64,000 nt of DNA from Flavobacterium sp. ACN6 (GCF_002304005.1 NZ_MRCQ01000005.1:1-64000), one strand, 5' to 3'. Numbered from the stretch's first letter, positions 1 to 9,613 are shown. The notes: generated by a model not told the origin, from the letters alone. Program-made: numbers and translations.

Positions 1-2
1 AA

Positions 3-461
3 AACAAAACATACATTCCCAAGCTTTTAATCAACGGAGATTCCGTAAAACAGTTATTAGCCAGAAGCAGATATTTACTTTATAAATCTCGCGAAAAATG
101 GACTCAAAGCCAAAATGAAAGAGCTCAACTTTTATTTGAGTTATATCCCGATCTAAAGAAAGCTTACAATTTAAGTCAACAACTCCGAGGAATTTATAAC
201 AATAACAACGATAAACATATTGCCATGACAAAACTGGCCCATTGGTATAGAAATGTAGAGGAATCAGGTTTTAAAAACTTCAATATCCTACTTAATACCA
301 TTTCTTTTAACTACCAGTCAATCTTAAATTATTTTGATAACAGAAGTACTAATGCTTCAGCAGAATCTTTCAATGCAAAAGTAAAAGCTTTTAGATCGCA
401 ATTTAGAGGAGTCAGAAAAATAGATTTCTTCTTATTCAGATTATCTAATCTTTTTGCTTAA
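3..461 (+). mobile_element. Transposase C-terminal part, ISL3/ISAon1-like (cut by window start)
   Basis: The reading frame is open from base 3 to the stop at 461, so this is the C-terminal half (about 152 residues) of a transposase whose start lies outside the window. The segment ASAESFNAKVKAF followed by FRGVRKIDFFLFRLSNLF is the typical end of DDE transposases of the ISL3 type, called ISAon1-like in Bacteroidota. The Glu of SAESFNAK would be the last residue of the DDE triad. The frame shows no internal stop, so this end is not visibly decayed. The right end of the element probably lies within about 60 bases after the stop, but the terminal repeat cannot be confirmed without the left end. 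Confidence 0.8.
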
Positions 462-827
462 TCCCCAACTTTTGCACCTGATCCATTACTTCCTGAGATA
501 ATAGTAGATTATTTTGAACTTACCACTTATAAAAATAATTTGTTATATAAAAAAAACAAAATATTGTATATAAAAAACTAGAAATATTGTATTCAAAAGC
601 AGTCTAAAACAACAAATTTCAGTTATAGCCTCTTAAAAAGAATAGCAATTTTATTCTTATTATTATGATAATTATTTTCTTTATTATAGTTATTGATAAA
701 ATAATTAACAATTTTGCATCAACAGTACCCACATTGCATAACATTAGAACCGCAGGTGGGTCATTTTATTTATATTGAATTAATTTTGACATTATTCAAA
801 AAAAAAAAACATAAGGATTTTAGAAAT
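462..827. other. AT-rich gene-free stretch after the transposase
   Basis: No credible gene is seen. The first bases after the transposase stop probably hold the insertion sequence end. Further on, the motif AAATATTGTAT occurs twice around 560-595. ACCCAC at 727-732 can pair with GTGGGT at 756-761. I see no promoter or RNA gene that I would defend. Confidence 0.5.
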
Positions 828-853
828 AAAAAAGCGAGCCTTTGCTCGCTTTT
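828..853 (-). terminator. Intrinsic terminator after the DUF6169-like gene
   Basis: A stem of about ten base pairs (AAAAGCGAGC paired with GCTCGCTTTT) closes a CTTT loop and is flanked by A and T runs, so it can work in both directions. It lies about 80 bases past the stop of the minus-strand gene ending at 936. Confidence 0.8.
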
Positions 854-935
854 TAAAATTTTAACAAACCTATATTAATCACATTCATAATTAATTCATA
901 ACATAATAAATACTGCTAAGTAGTTATTTCTATAT

Positions 936-1442
936 TTAAATATCTCCAGAAAAAAACCTAGAAAGACTATTATAAGTTATTTTAATATTTTCAGAATTTG
1001 TATTGTCATTATGAAACATAATGGACGTATGCACTTTAAATGTGTCATCATCATCTAAGTCAATTTCAACAACATTATTAATTTTAGTAATATAATCCTT
1101 CATTGTACTATTAGAATACCATCTTTCAAAAGCATCAAACCTTACTTGTCCTTTATCATCATCATCATCACAAATATAAATAAGAGCATTCTCAACATTT
1201 TCAAAAAATGCTGTAACAATGGCTCTTATAGTTTCAGATACACAGGCGTCTAAACCAGAGGGTTTATCTGTAATTTTCTCAACAGTTATTTGAAAAACAT
1301 TACCAATTTCAACATCAGGAGTTGTGCAAGATTCAAGCATATAATCTTGAAAAAATGCCACTTTATACTCAATGTTGTTTTTAGTCTGAAAAGTATAATA
1401 ATTGGAATTAGGGTCGAAAGTGTAATTATATGGCTCTAACAA
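936..1442 (-). CDS. DUF6169-like conserved protein
   Basis: This 168-residue protein of unknown function opens with a YNYTFDPNSNYYTFQTKNNIEYKV-type segment (shown in part: NYTFDPN, FQTKNNIEYKV) and has acidic runs (CDDDDD near residue 92, DLDDDD near residue 128). From memory this matches the small Bacteroidota family DUF6169, often found singly in accessory regions. No signal peptide or membrane segment is visible, so it should be cytosolic. The start is a TTG that overlaps the last 17 bases of a 48-residue ORF upstream, which suggests translational coupling. It sits beside an insertion sequence end, which fits a mobile or accessory gene. Family assignment is by pattern memory only. Confidence 0.6.
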   Translation of the reverse strand: MLEPYNYTFDPNSNYYTFQTKNNIEYKVAFFQDYMLESCTTPDVEIGNVFQITVEKITDKPSGLDACVSETIRAIVTAFFENVENALIYICDDDDDKGQVRFDAFERWYSNSTMKDYITKINNVVEIDLDDDDTFKVHTSIMFHNDNTNSENIKITYNSLSRFFSGDI

Positions 1443-1572
1443 GTTTAATACCTTTTGAAGTTAAGGCTTCAACTGAACTATTACCTTTCAAAAAAGCACG
1501 TACAGCAATCTTATCTTCTCTCATCTTGATAATTGCCTTTCTTACTGCTTCTTTATTTACTGTAGTTTTCAT
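1426..1572 (-). CDS. Small 48-residue protein overlapping the DUF6169-like gene
   Basis: An ATG at 1572 opens a 48-codon frame ending with TAA at 1426, which overlaps the TTG start of the next gene by 17 bases. The product begins MKTTVNKEAVRKAI and continues with a basic helix-like stretch (MREDKIAVRAFLKG). It is small, lysine-rich and without a signal peptide. Size, basic helix and overlap with a downstream partner resemble antitoxin-toxin or leader-peptide arrangements, but no family can be named. The alternative is that the two frames are joined by a programmed or accidental frameshift. Confidence 0.5.
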   Translation of the reverse strand: MKTTVNKEAVRKAIIKMREDKIAVRAFLKGNSSVEALTSKGIKLVRAI

Positions 1573-1830
1573 AAAGGCAAAGTAACACCGATACTTCCTC
1601 ATTTACAAGAAAGGTTAATACTCTTTGTTTATAGCAATACGGAAGCTAATAAATAATATTTATCAATATAACCGCCTGAAAATAAGACAAAAAACATCCT
1701 TTTCTATTTTTTCAAAGCTAAAAAAGCAGTGCAAGTTTTCCTCTAAATTCCGTTACACTTACTGTTTTCATAATAATCAATTTTTACAAAAGTACGCTTT
1801 TCTGTACGTTTGTGAATTTATTTATATAAT

Positions 1831-2286
1831 TTATTCACAACTCCCCTCATGCAAAACCGGAAAATTGCAAGAGTTCGCAATAAAACACAATTGATTTGCT
1901 TTTGTATGAAGTTCTAAAGCCAATTCAATTTGATCCGGATTTGATATTTTTACTTTTGGAAATAATTTTGCCTCAACAAAACGCCCGCTCCCATCTGGAT
2001 TTACTTCGAGTGTGGCTTCCGCATGGTCTGAATATTCGAGGACTTCTATTTCGTTTTGAGAACAAACATATAAGTAAGACATCATATGGCAGGAAACTAA
2101 ACTACTCAATAATAAATCTTCGGGATTATATAATGACGGATCACCTTTAAAAGCTTTTGCTGCAGAAACATTTAAAACTGGTTTTCCTTCAATTTTAATT
2201 TGATGGTTTTTAGTTGATCTTGAAGTTGTTTCTTCTTGACTTTTGTTGGAACTCCAATTTAACGCTGCTTGAAATAGATGTTTCAT
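1831..2286 (-). CDS. OsmC-family peroxide reductase
   Basis: This 151-residue protein has the OsmC/Ohr fold signature: an N-terminal GDPSLYNPEDLLLSSLVSCHMMS block with Cys66 (seen as NPEDLLLSSL then SCHMM), and a second Cys at about 134 in NQLCFIANSC. Members of the family use these two cysteines to reduce organic or fatty-acid peroxides in the cytosol. The gene stands alone on the minus strand, with the repeat-bearing gap 2287-2503 upstream. Its length fits the family. Whether it is nearer to OsmC or to the YhfA group cannot be settled here. Confidence 0.88.
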   Translation of the reverse strand: MKHLFQAALNWSSNKSQEETTSRSTKNHQIKIEGKPVLNVSAAKAFKGDPSLYNPEDLLLSSLVSCHMMSYLYVCSQNEIEVLEYSDHAEATLEVNPDGSGRFVEAKLFPKVKISNPDQIELALELHTKANQLCFIANSCNFPVLHEGSCE

Positions 2287-2340
2287 TTTAGTTTTTTTGC
2301 TATTGCTAAGTTATGATTTTTACACATACTGGTGAATTAA

Positions 2341-2412
2341 TCTCGCCAAGTCGCAAAGGCGCAAAGCTTATACACAAACCTAAAAAATTTTGCGCCTTCG
2401 CGACTTTGCGTG
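2341..2412. repeat. Inverted repeat of the GCAAAGTCGC family
   Basis: Left part CAAGTCGCAAAGGCGCAAAG and right part TTTGCGCCTTCGCGACTTTG can fold on each other. The same words recur in the tandem array at 29430-29915, so this is one member of a dispersed intergenic repeat family. Confidence 0.7.
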
Positions 2413-2436
2413 CAATTTCTCTTCAGTTTTCCCATA

Positions 2437-2469
2437 AAAAAACCTCAAAAGCATAACTTTCGAGGTTTT
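2437..2469 (-). terminator. Terminator after the lipoprotein epimerase gene
   Basis: AAAACCTC and GAGGTTTT, extended by an AAAG/CTTT pair, form a stem. On the minus strand it is followed by a run of seven T. It lies about 35 bases past the stop codon at 2504 and closes the ara operon. Confidence 0.8.
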
Positions 2470-2503
2470 CTAGAGAATTGAACTAATTAACAAATTCTAA
2501 AAA

Positions 2504-3688
2504 TTATTTTTGCACTGAAAACTTAAAAGTAGTTTTAGTTTTATAATTTTCTCCCGGGTTTAAAACCGTTGTTGGGAAGTTTTTCTGGTTTGGAGAATCT
2601 GGATAATGTTCTGTTTCTAAACAAAGCCCGGTTCTGTGAGCGTATGTTTTTCCATCACGCGTTGGCAATGTTCCATCAAGGAAATTTCCAGAGTAAAACT
2701 GAATTCCAGGTTCATCAGTTGTCATTTCCAAAACTCTTCCGCTGGCTGCGTGGTACACTTTTGCAATAATTGTTTTTCCTTTTTCAGGATTGTTCAATAC
2801 CCAGCAGTGATCGTACCCTTTTCCTCTTTCTAACTGCTCATTTTTAGCTTCGATGTCTTTTCCAATTAATTTTGGTTTTCTGAAATCGAAAGGCGTATTG
2901 GCAACATCTTCTAATTTTCCTGTCGGAATTAAAGTTGCATCAACTGGAACTAATTTATCTGCATTTAAAGTCAGTTCGTGATCTAAGATTGTTTTAGAAA
3001 AATCTCCTGATAAATTGAAATAAGAATGCTGCGTTAAATTCACAACCGTTTTCTTATCAGTCGTTGCTTCGTATAAAACTTCTAGCTGATTGTCATTAGT
3101 CAATGTATAGGTTACAAAAACCTGAAGATTTCCAGGATACCCTTCTTCCATATCTTTACTTAAATAAGATAATTTTAAAGAAGCTGTTTCACCAGATTTT
3201 ACCTCATCGGCTTTCCAAACGACATTAAAATATCCTTGCGGTCCGCCATGCAAAGCATTTGGAGCGTTATTGACTGCCAATTGATATTCTTTCTCATCTA
3301 AAGTGAATTTACCTTTAGCAATTCGGTTTCCGTATCTTCCGATCAAAGCTCCAAAAAATGGATTTTCTTTTTCGTATTGTGCCAAAGAAGTAAAACCGAT
3401 AACTACATTTTCAGAAACTCTTTCTTTATTAGGTACTTTTAAATCTGTAATTCTGCCGCCAAAAGTGATGATGTCAACTTCCATCCCATTTTGGTTTTTC
3501 AATTTATAACTGTCAACTTGTTCTCCTTTAGCTGTTTTTCCGTAAGATGATTTTTCGATTGTAACCGAATCTTTTTTATCTGAAGCAACTGTTTCTGTAT
3601 CTGCTTTTTTATCGCTTTTACATTGAACAGAAATCGCAGCCAAACTCAAAAGGCTTAGACCGAAAACGCAACGTTTTAATACATTCAT
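2504..3688 (-). CDS. galM: Aldose 1-epimerase, lipoprotein form (GalM family)
   Basis: This 394-residue aldose epimerase interconverts alpha and beta anomers of sugars. The N-terminus MNVLKRCVFGLSLLSL followed by AISVQC is a lipoprotein signal with the acceptor Cys near residue 23, so this copy should be anchored outside the cytoplasm. The GalM domain starts near residue 50 (SYGKTAKGEQVDSYKL). It contains HGGPQG with a catalytic-type His, TQHSYFNLSG with the second His, and GLCLETEHYPDSPN with the catalytic Glu. The gene follows araA by 107 bases and probably belongs to the araBDA transcript. A second, cytosolic GalM is encoded at 12026, so mutarotation is supplied on both sides of the membrane. 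Confidence 0.92.
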   Translation of the reverse strand: MNVLKRCVFGLSLLSLAAISVQCKSDKKADTETVASDKKDSVTIEKSSYGKTAKGEQVDSYKLKNQNGMEVDIITFGGRITDLKVPNKERVSENVVIGFTSLAQYEKENPFFGALIGRYGNRIAKGKFTLDEKEYQLAVNNAPNALHGGPQGYFNVVWKADEVKSGETASLKLSYLSKDMEEGYPGNLQVFVTYTLTNDNQLEVLYEATTDKKTVVNLTQHSYFNLSGDFSKTILDHELTLNADKLVPVDATLIPTGKLEDVANTPFDFRKPKLIGKDIEAKNEQLERGKGYDHCWVLNNPEKGKTIIAKVYHAASGRVLEMTTDEPGIQFYSGNFLDGTLPTRDGKTYAHRTGLCLETEHYPDSPNQKNFPTTVLNPGENYKTKTTFKFSVQK

Positions 3689-3720
3689 AAGTGGTTATTT
3701 TTTAGTTAGTAAAGTCTTAA

Positions 3721-3792
3721 AGTCAAAAGTCATAAAGTCTTTTCTTCAAAGTAACTAAAACTTTATGACTTTATGACTTTCGACTTTTGACT
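3721..3792. repeat. Inverted repeat between araA and galM
   Basis: AGTCAAAAGTCATAAAGT on the left can pair with ACTTTATGACTTTCGACTTTTGACT on the right (both arms also hold direct copies of CTTTATGA). It lies inside the presumed operon, so it may act as an mRNA processing or stability hairpin. Confidence 0.6.
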
Positions 3793-3795
3793 AAT

Positions 3796-5304
3796 TTATA
3801 GTCCGTGTTGAAACAAATGATAATAAGCTTCATTTGCATTAATCTTATCTTTAAAGTCTCTTACAGTTGTTTTTTCATCAATTACCAATAATTCGATTCC
3901 TGCGATATCTGCAAAATCTTCCATATATTCTGTTGTTATTGACTGGCTGTAAACTGTATGATGTGCTCCACCAGCTAAAATCCAAGCCGTTGCAGCGATA
4001 TCAAGATTTGGTTTACAATCCCATAAAACTCTTGCAACCGGTAATTTTGGTAATTCAGCCATTGGTTTGATAGCTTCAACTTCGTTTACAATTAAACGGA
4101 AACGAGTTCCCATATCAACCAAAGAAACATTAATGGCATCTCCGGCAGGCGAATTAAATACCAAACGAGCTGGATCCTCTTTTCCTCCAATTCCTAAAGG
4201 ATGCACTTCGCAAGAAGGTTTTCCATCAGCAATAGACGGACAAATTTCTAACATATGTGATCCTAAAACGTATGATTTTTGAGGTGTAAAATGGTACGTA
4301 TAATCTTCCATGAAAGAAGTTCCGCCTTCAAGACCAATATTCATTACTTTTAAAGCTCTTACCATTGCGGCTGTTTTCCAATCTCCTTCTCCACCAAAAC
4401 CATAACCGTCGGCCATTAATCTTTGTGTAGCAATTCCTGGTAATTGTTTCCAAGCACCTAGGTTTTCAAACGTATCTGTAAAAGCACCAAAACCTCCTTC
4501 TTCAAGGAAAGCTCTTAATCCTAATTCGATTTTTGCCGCTTCAACTAAGGAACTTCTTTGTGCGCCGCCTTCTTTTAAAGAATCGGTTAAAGTGTATGAT
4601 TGTTCGTAAACTGCCAATAAATCGTTTAATTCTTTTTCTGTTACTTTTTCAATATGCTTAGTAACATCTGAAGAATCGTATCCGTTTACCGAAACTCCAA
4701 AACGAATTTGAGCCTCCACTTTATCGCCTTCTGTAACGGCAACTTCACGCATATTGTCTCCAATACGAGCAACTTTTAGGTTTTGAAGTTCATCCCATCC
4801 TAAAACGACTCTTGACCAGATTTCTAATTTTTTCTGAACTCTTTCGTCTTTCCAATGTCCTACAACAACTTTGCGTTTTTTGCGCATTCTTGACATTATG
4901 AAACCAAATTCACGATCTCCGTGAGCCGATTGGTTTAGGTTCATGAAATCCATATCGATAGATCCCCACGGAATTTCAGCATTGTATTGTGTATGTAAAT
5001 GACATAATGGTTTTTTCAGAATACTCAATCCGCCAATCCACATTTTTGCTGGCGAGAAAGTGTGCATCCAAGCGATAATTCCGATACAGTTTTTAGCCGA
5101 ATTTGCTGCTAAACAAACATCTAAAATCTGCGAAGGAGATTTTACCACATCTTTGTAAACCACTTTTACGGGAATATTAGATGATGCATCTAATCCTTTT
5201 GCTATAATCTCAGAATGTTCTGCTACTTTTCTTAGTGTTTCTTCACCGTATAATTCCTGGCTTCCTACTACAAACCATACTTCTTTTTGAGATATATCTA
5301 TCAT
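3796..5304 (-). CDS. araA: L-arabinose isomerase
   Basis: AraA converts L-arabinose to L-ribulose in the cytosol. The 502-residue length equals the family norm. The metal-binding residues of the E. coli enzyme are in register: Glu306 in YGFGGEGDW, Glu333 in FMEDY, His350 in LGSHMLE and a His at 448/449 in GGAHHT. The N-terminus [14 protein letters not shown] is the usual AraA opening. The gene is third in the order araB, araD, araA and is separated from araD by 137 bases containing short repeats of CTAAAATCT. No copy of the putative AraR palindrome lies in that gap, so expression from the araB promoter is likely. Confidence 0.97.
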   Translation of the reverse strand: MIDISQKEVWFVVGSQELYGEETLRKVAEHSEIIAKGLDASSNIPVKVVYKDVVKSPSQILDVCLAANSAKNCIGIIAWMHTFSPAKMWIGGLSILKKPLCHLHTQYNAEIPWGSIDMDFMNLNQSAHGDREFGFIMSRMRKKRKVVVGHWKDERVQKKLEIWSRVVLGWDELQNLKVARIGDNMREVAVTEGDKVEAQIRFGVSVNGYDSSDVTKHIEKVTEKELNDLLAVYEQSYTLTDSLKEGGAQRSSLVEAAKIELGLRAFLEEGGFGAFTDTFENLGAWKQLPGIATQRLMADGYGFGGEGDWKTAAMVRALKVMNIGLEGGTSFMEDYTYHFTPQKSYVLGSHMLEICPSIADGKPSCEVHPLGIGGKEDPARLVFNSPAGDAINVSLVDMGTRFRLIVNEVEAIKPMAELPKLPVARVLWDCKPNLDIAATAWILAGGAHHTVYSQSITTEYMEDFADIAGIELLVIDEKTTVRDFKDKINANEAYYHLFQHGL

Positions 5305-5441
5305 TTTGTTTAATCGTTTATTTGTTTAATCGTCAAATCGTTTTTCTTTATCTAAAAATTCACGATTACCGAAAATCTTTTCTCTTTGTTCTTTATTCTA
5401 TTTTCTATAATCTAAAATCTACATTCTAAAATCTAAAATCA

Positions 5442-6143
5442 TTACTGTCCGTAATACGAATCTTTTCCGTGTTTGCGGTTGTAATGTTTCTTTATTAGTG
5501 AATCTTTTAATCTTGGTGCATTTGGATTTATTTGTAAAGTCAGATATGCCATTTCTGCCACTACTTCTAAAACTTTACTATTGTAAACCGCTTTTGCAGC
5601 ATTTTTTCCCCACGCAAACGGACCGTGATTTCCAATCAAAATCATCTCTACTTCTTCGTAAGAAAGATTTTTTTCTTTGAAACAATCCAAAATCTGAATT
5701 CCGGTATTGTGTTCGTAATTCCCTTCAATCAGCGAATCTGCCATTGGAGGCGCGCATGGAATATCTGCTGTTAAATGATCTGCATGCGTAGTTCCAAAAA
5801 TTGGAATATCCTGCTGAGACTGCGCCCAAGCCACAGAATAGGTTGCATGCGTATGCGCAACGCCTCCAATATTTGGCCAATTTTTATATAAATAGGCATG
5901 AGTCTTCGTGTCAGATGACGGACGCATAGTTCCTTCTATTATATTGTTATCAAAATCGACAATTACAATATCTTCTGGTTTTAAATCTTCGTAAGGAACG
6001 CCGCTTGGTTTAATGGCAAAAACGCCATTTTTTCGGTCCACAGCACTTACATTCCCAAAAGTATACACTACCAAATTCAATGCATTTAACTGCATATTTG
6101 CTTCGTAGCATTCTTGTTTTAAATCTTTATAAAGAGAGCTCAT
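5442..6143 (-). CDS. araD: L-ribulose-5-phosphate 4-epimerase
   Basis: AraD turns L-ribulose 5-phosphate into D-xylulose 5-phosphate, which enters the pentose phosphate pathway. At 233 residues it matches the class II aldolase/epimerase family. Zinc ligands are visible as His97 and His99 in AHTHATYS and His173 in GNHGPFAWG. The GNVSAV and KPSGVPYEDL motifs bind the phosphate. The start overlaps the end of araB by 17 bases, so the two are translated from one message. Confidence 0.96.
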   Translation of the reverse strand: MSSLYKDLKQECYEANMQLNALNLVVYTFGNVSAVDRKNGVFAIKPSGVPYEDLKPEDIVIVDFDNNIIEGTMRPSSDTKTHAYLYKNWPNIGGVAHTHATYSVAWAQSQQDIPIFGTTHADHLTADIPCAPPMADSLIEGNYEHNTGIQILDCFKEKNLSYEEVEMILIGNHGPFAWGKNAAKAVYNSKVLEVVAEMAYLTLQINPNAPRLKDSLIKKHYNRKHGKDSYYGQ

Positions 6144-7818
6144 GTTGCGATATTTTAATGTTCGGATCTACAAAGGCACTTAATTGTTCGTATGCCAAAA
6201 GCAGTTTATGATAAGCTTCTACTTTGTCTGTTTGAGGGAAATATTCTCCATCAAAATCACTTCCTATTTTTTGACTTGCTTCGATCACGTTTGGATAAAT
6301 TCCAGCTGCAACAGCTGCGTAGATTGCTGCACCTAAAGCTGGAGTTTGGTCTGAAGCTGCGATTTTAATTGGTTTGTTTAAAACATTTGCCAAAGTCTGC
6401 ATGATAAAAGGTGATTTACGAGCAACGCCGCCAATTCCGATTACGCTGTCGATTTTTACACCTTCTTCTTCAAAACGGTCTACAATTTTCTTCGCTCCAA
6501 AACAGATTGCATTTACTAACGCTTTAAAAATATGAGGTGCTTTTGTTCCTAAAGAAAGGTTTGAAATCGCACTTTTTAATTCTTGGTTTGCATCTGGAGT
6601 TCTACGTCCGTTAATCCAGTCTAAAGCAATTGGAAGACTTTCAGAAACTGGAATTTTCTCTGCTTCTTTCGTTAATTCAACAATTAATTTATCACTGAAT
6701 TCTTCTCTTAATTTTTCTTTTTGTTCTTCATTTAATAAAGAAGAGGAACCTAATAAATGTTCTGTCGGCCACATTAATAATTCTTTGTACCAAGCCAATA
6801 AATCTCCAAAAGCAGATTGTCCAGCCTCTAAACCAATAAATCCTGGAATTACAGATCCATCAACTTGTCCGCAGATACCGCGAACGGTTTTTGTTCCAAC
6901 TTCATCATAAGAACCTACCAAAATATCGCAGGTTGAAGTTCCCATAACGCGAACCAAAGTATTTTCTCCAATTTTTGCTCCAACCGCTCCAGAATGCGCG
7001 TCGAAAGTTCCAACAGCCACAATTGTTTCTGTTGAAAGTCCTAAACGATCTGCCCATTCTTGGCTTAAATTTCCAGCAGCTAAATCTGATGTATACGTTT
7101 CATCATATAAATTTCCACGAAGTGTTGCTAAATACGGATGAAGTTTTTCTAAGAATTCAACTGGCGGAAGTCCATTCCAGTCTTCGTGCCACATGGCTTT
7201 GTGACCCGCAGCGCAGCGGCTTCTTTTAAATGTTTTTAAATCTTTGTCTTCAATCAATAAATAAGTCATTAAATCGCAGTGCTCCATCCAAGTATGCGCT
7301 GCATTTTGAACAGCTTCATCTTCTCTGGCAATGTGCAGGATTTTTGCCCAAAACCATTCAGAAGAATAAATTCCTCCTACGTATTTTGTAACGTCTTCTC
7401 CGCCCCAGCTTACTGCCAATTCGTTGATTTCGTTTGCTTCATTTATTGAAGTATGATCTTTCCACAAAACCATCATTGCATTTGGGTTTTCTTCAAAACC
7501 TTTTGTCAAAGCCAAAGGAATTCCATCTTTAGTAACTGGAACTGGAGAAGATCCAGTGGTATCAATACAGATACCGCGAACCAATTTTGGATCTACTTTA
7601 CTTTCTTTTATAACGGTTTGAATCGTAATTTCTAATCCTTCGATATGATCCAAAGGATGCTGACGAAATTGATTTATGGAAGCATCACAATATTGTTTGT
7701 TTTTCCATCTTTTGTAATGAGAAACATTCGATGCCAGCTCCTGTCCATTTTCAGTGTCAATTAGCACCGCGCGAACAGAATCTGTTCCGTAGTCCAATCC
7801 TATTACATAATTTTTCAT
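6127..7818 (-). CDS. araB: L-ribulokinase (FGGY family)
   Basis: AraB phosphorylates L-ribulose with ATP. The 563-residue protein opens with the FGGY-kinase phosphate loop GLDYGTDSVRAVL. It contains GTFDAHSGAVGA with the catalytic Asp region, VMGTSTCDI, and the C-terminal ATP-site block GIGGVARKSPFIMQ with DQTPALGAA. It is the first gene of the minus-strand ara operon and overlaps araD. About 50 bases upstream of its ATG is a perfect palindrome (7868-7886) that I take to be the AraR operator, next to a -7 promoter element at 7844-7851. Confidence 0.96.
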   Translation of the reverse strand: MKNYVIGLDYGTDSVRAVLIDTENGQELASNVSHYKRWKNKQYCDASINQFRQHPLDHIEGLEITIQTVIKESKVDPKLVRGICIDTTGSSPVPVTKDGIPLALTKGFEENPNAMMVLWKDHTSINEANEINELAVSWGGEDVTKYVGGIYSSEWFWAKILHIAREDEAVQNAAHTWMEHCDLMTYLLIEDKDLKTFKRSRCAAGHKAMWHEDWNGLPPVEFLEKLHPYLATLRGNLYDETYTSDLAAGNLSQEWADRLGLSTETIVAVGTFDAHSGAVGAKIGENTLVRVMGTSTCDILVGSYDEVGTKTVRGICGQVDGSVIPGFIGLEAGQSAFGDLLAWYKELLMWPTEHLLGSSSLLNEEQKEKLREEFSDKLIVELTKEAEKIPVSESLPIALDWINGRRTPDANQELKSAISNLSLGTKAPHIFKALVNAICFGAKKIVDRFEEEGVKIDSVIGIGGVARKSPFIMQTLANVLNKPIKIAASDQTPALGAAIYAAVAAGIYPNVIEASQKIGSDFDGEYFPQTDKVEAYHKLLLAYEQLSAFVDPNIKISQHELSL

Positions 7819-7843
7819 TCTAATTTTATTTTTAAAATATTGA

Positions 7844-7851
7844 CAAATATA
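7844..7851 (-). promoter_or_regulatory. Candidate -7 element of the araB promoter
   Basis: Read on the minus strand this is TATATTTG, a perfect match to the Bacteroidota -7 consensus TAnnTTTG. The place where the -33 TTG should lie falls inside the operator palindrome at 7868-7886 and has no clean TTG. Such a weak -33 fits a regulated promoter. Confidence 0.55.
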
Positions 7852-7867
7852 GATATAATTATTTTAT

Positions 7868-7886
7868 AAGTGTATAAAAAACACTT
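7868..7886. promoter_or_regulatory. Putative AraR operator, araB
   Basis: AAGTGT-N7-ACACTT is a perfect 6+6 palindrome about 50 bases before araB. The same pattern with the same 7-base spacer occurs before the arabinofuranosidase (9668), the NUDIX regulator (10064) and the symporter (15600). Overlap with the -33 zone suggests repression. Confidence 0.65.
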
Positions 7887-8048
7887 AATTGAAATTGCAT
7901 AATTAATTTTTGCTAAAAATGCATTGAAACAGCATTTTAGCTTTCAAACAAAAAATAAATGTTAACAATACATTTACAGCGCTGCGATTATTTCAACTTT
8001 AAAATAAAAACTATAACTTTTTGAAAATGCATTTATATTAATTTCCTC

Positions 8049-9593
8049 TTATTTCCCTTCCAAAACTAAAACTGAAAAAGGAGGAATTGTAATTTCCAAC
8101 TTTCCTTTTTTATTTTCAAAACCTTTAAAAGCAACAGGAACAATTTTATTCGGGTTTTCGAAAGAATTATAATCCTGCAGTTTTGAAGCCGTAATTATAG
8201 TTCCAGTAAAATTTTTCACGCCAAGATCTTTAACATCAATTTCGATTTTGTTTTTATTTACCGCATCAACATTTACAAGTGAAATATGCACAGCACCGCT
8301 TTGATCTTTTGAAACAGATGCAGATACAGCCGGAATTGTTTGTCCGTTATAAGTATATAAAGGAGATTTAAAATCTACTGGCAATAATTTTGCGTCTTGA
8401 TGTACATTGTACATTTTCATCACATGATACGTTGGAGTTGTAATCATTTTGGCCTTGTCGGTTAGGATCACGGCTTGAAGTACATTAACACATTGTGCCA
8501 AGTTTGCCATACGAACACGATCTGCATGATTATTAAAAATATTTAAAGTTGCTCCAGCCAAAACAGCATCTCGCATTGTATTTTGCTGATATAAAAATCC
8601 TGGATTTGTTCCTTTTTGAACCTCGTACCAACCTCCCCATTCATCAACAATCATAGCCACTTTTTTCTCTGGATCATATTTGTCCATAATTGCAGCATGT
8701 TTGGTCACCAATTCTTCCATTTTCAAAGCAGACTGCATAGTCAGAAAATATTCTTTTTCTGTAAAATCAACATCTCCGCCTTTTTTATCCCAATTAATTA
8801 CGGCATAATGATGAACACCTAATCCGCCTAACATTTTTAACGGAATATTTTTCATCAATACTTCTGTCCAATTATAATCAGAACTATTCGATCCAGAAGC
8901 AATTCTTGTTATACCGCCTGTGTTACCCCAATCTGACATAAAAGTGGCAAATTTTCGGTATTCATTAGCGTAATAATCGGCTGTCATATTACCGCCGCAA
9001 CCCCAAGCTTCGTTACCAATTCCCCAATATTTTACTTTCCACGGCTGTGTTCTTCCGTTTTTCTTACGAAGATCACTCATCGGACTTTCTCCTGCAAAAT
9101 TGGTATATTGAACCCAGTCTGCTAATTCTTGAACTGTTCCGCTTCCCACATTTCCAGACAAATAAGGTTCTGCTCCTAATAATTCACACATATTTAAAAA
9201 ATCATGTGTCCCGAAACTATTGTCTTCTGTTACTCCTCCCCACCATTGGTTTACAATTGTCGGACGCTGTTCTTTTGGACCAATTCCATCTTTCCAATGA
9301 TAAGTATCTGCAAAACAACCGCCTGGCCATCTTAAATTAGGAATTTTTAAATCTTTTAATGCTTTAATAATGTCATTTCGAACTCCATTTGTGTTTGGAA
9401 TTTTTGAAGTGTCGCCAACAAAAAATCCACCATAAATACAGTGGCCTAAGTGTTCTGCAAAATGACCATAAATATCTCTATTGATAATTGGTGCAGATGC
9501 ATCGTTTTTAATCGAAATAACAACAGATTCTTTTTGGGCAGAAATGGCTTGGATAAAAAATATCGCAAACAATACGAAAAATGGTTTCTTCAT
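8049..9593 (-). CDS. Secreted alpha-L-arabinofuranosidase, GH51
   Basis: This 514-residue enzyme should release terminal L-arabinofuranose from arabinan or arabinoxylan fragments outside the cytoplasm. MKKPFFVLFAIFFIQAISAQ is a signal peptide. GH51 landmarks follow in order: HFAEHLG, LRWPGGCFADTYHWKDGIGP (seen in part), the acid/base Glu195 in WGIGNEAWG, and the nucleophile Glu318 in IVDEWGGW. A C-terminal beta domain ends in PPFSVLVLEGK, as in other family members. It faces away from the NUDIX regulator gene, and a shared 540-base gap holds one operator copy for each. Substrate supply for araBAD is its evident role. Confidence 0.93.
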   Translation of the reverse strand: MKKPFFVLFAIFFIQAISAQKESVVISIKNDASAPIINRDIYGHFAEHLGHCIYGGFFVGDTSKIPNTNGVRNDIIKALKDLKIPNLRWPGGCFADTYHWKDGIGPKEQRPTIVNQWWGGVTEDNSFGTHDFLNMCELLGAEPYLSGNVGSGTVQELADWVQYTNFAGESPMSDLRKKNGRTQPWKVKYWGIGNEAWGCGGNMTADYYANEYRKFATFMSDWGNTGGITRIASGSNSSDYNWTEVLMKNIPLKMLGGLGVHHYAVINWDKKGGDVDFTEKEYFLTMQSALKMEELVTKHAAIMDKYDPEKKVAMIVDEWGGWYEVQKGTNPGFLYQQNTMRDAVLAGATLNIFNNHADRVRMANLAQCVNVLQAVILTDKAKMITTPTYHVMKMYNVHQDAKLLPVDFKSPLYTYNGQTIPAVSASVSKDQSGAVHISLVNVDAVNKNKIEIDVKDLGVKNFTGTIITASKLQDYNSFENPNKIVPVAFKGFENKKGKLEITIPPFSVLVLEGK

Positions 9594-9613
9594 AAATTGT
9601 GGTTTTTTGATAA

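Noticed and set aside
727-761. Possible RNA gene or attachment site around ACCCAC/GTGGGT
   Set aside because: Only six paired bases with a long loop; no tRNA or known RNA features.
1625-1894. ORF of 89 codons on the plus strand
   Set aside because: Low-complexity, AT-rich product (many Tyr, Phe, Lys) with no family resemblance, and it runs into the end of the OsmC gene on the other strand.
2504-3688. galE or another Leloir gene in the ara operon
   Set aside because: The protein has GalM active-site motifs; no gene in the window has UDP-galactose epimerase features.
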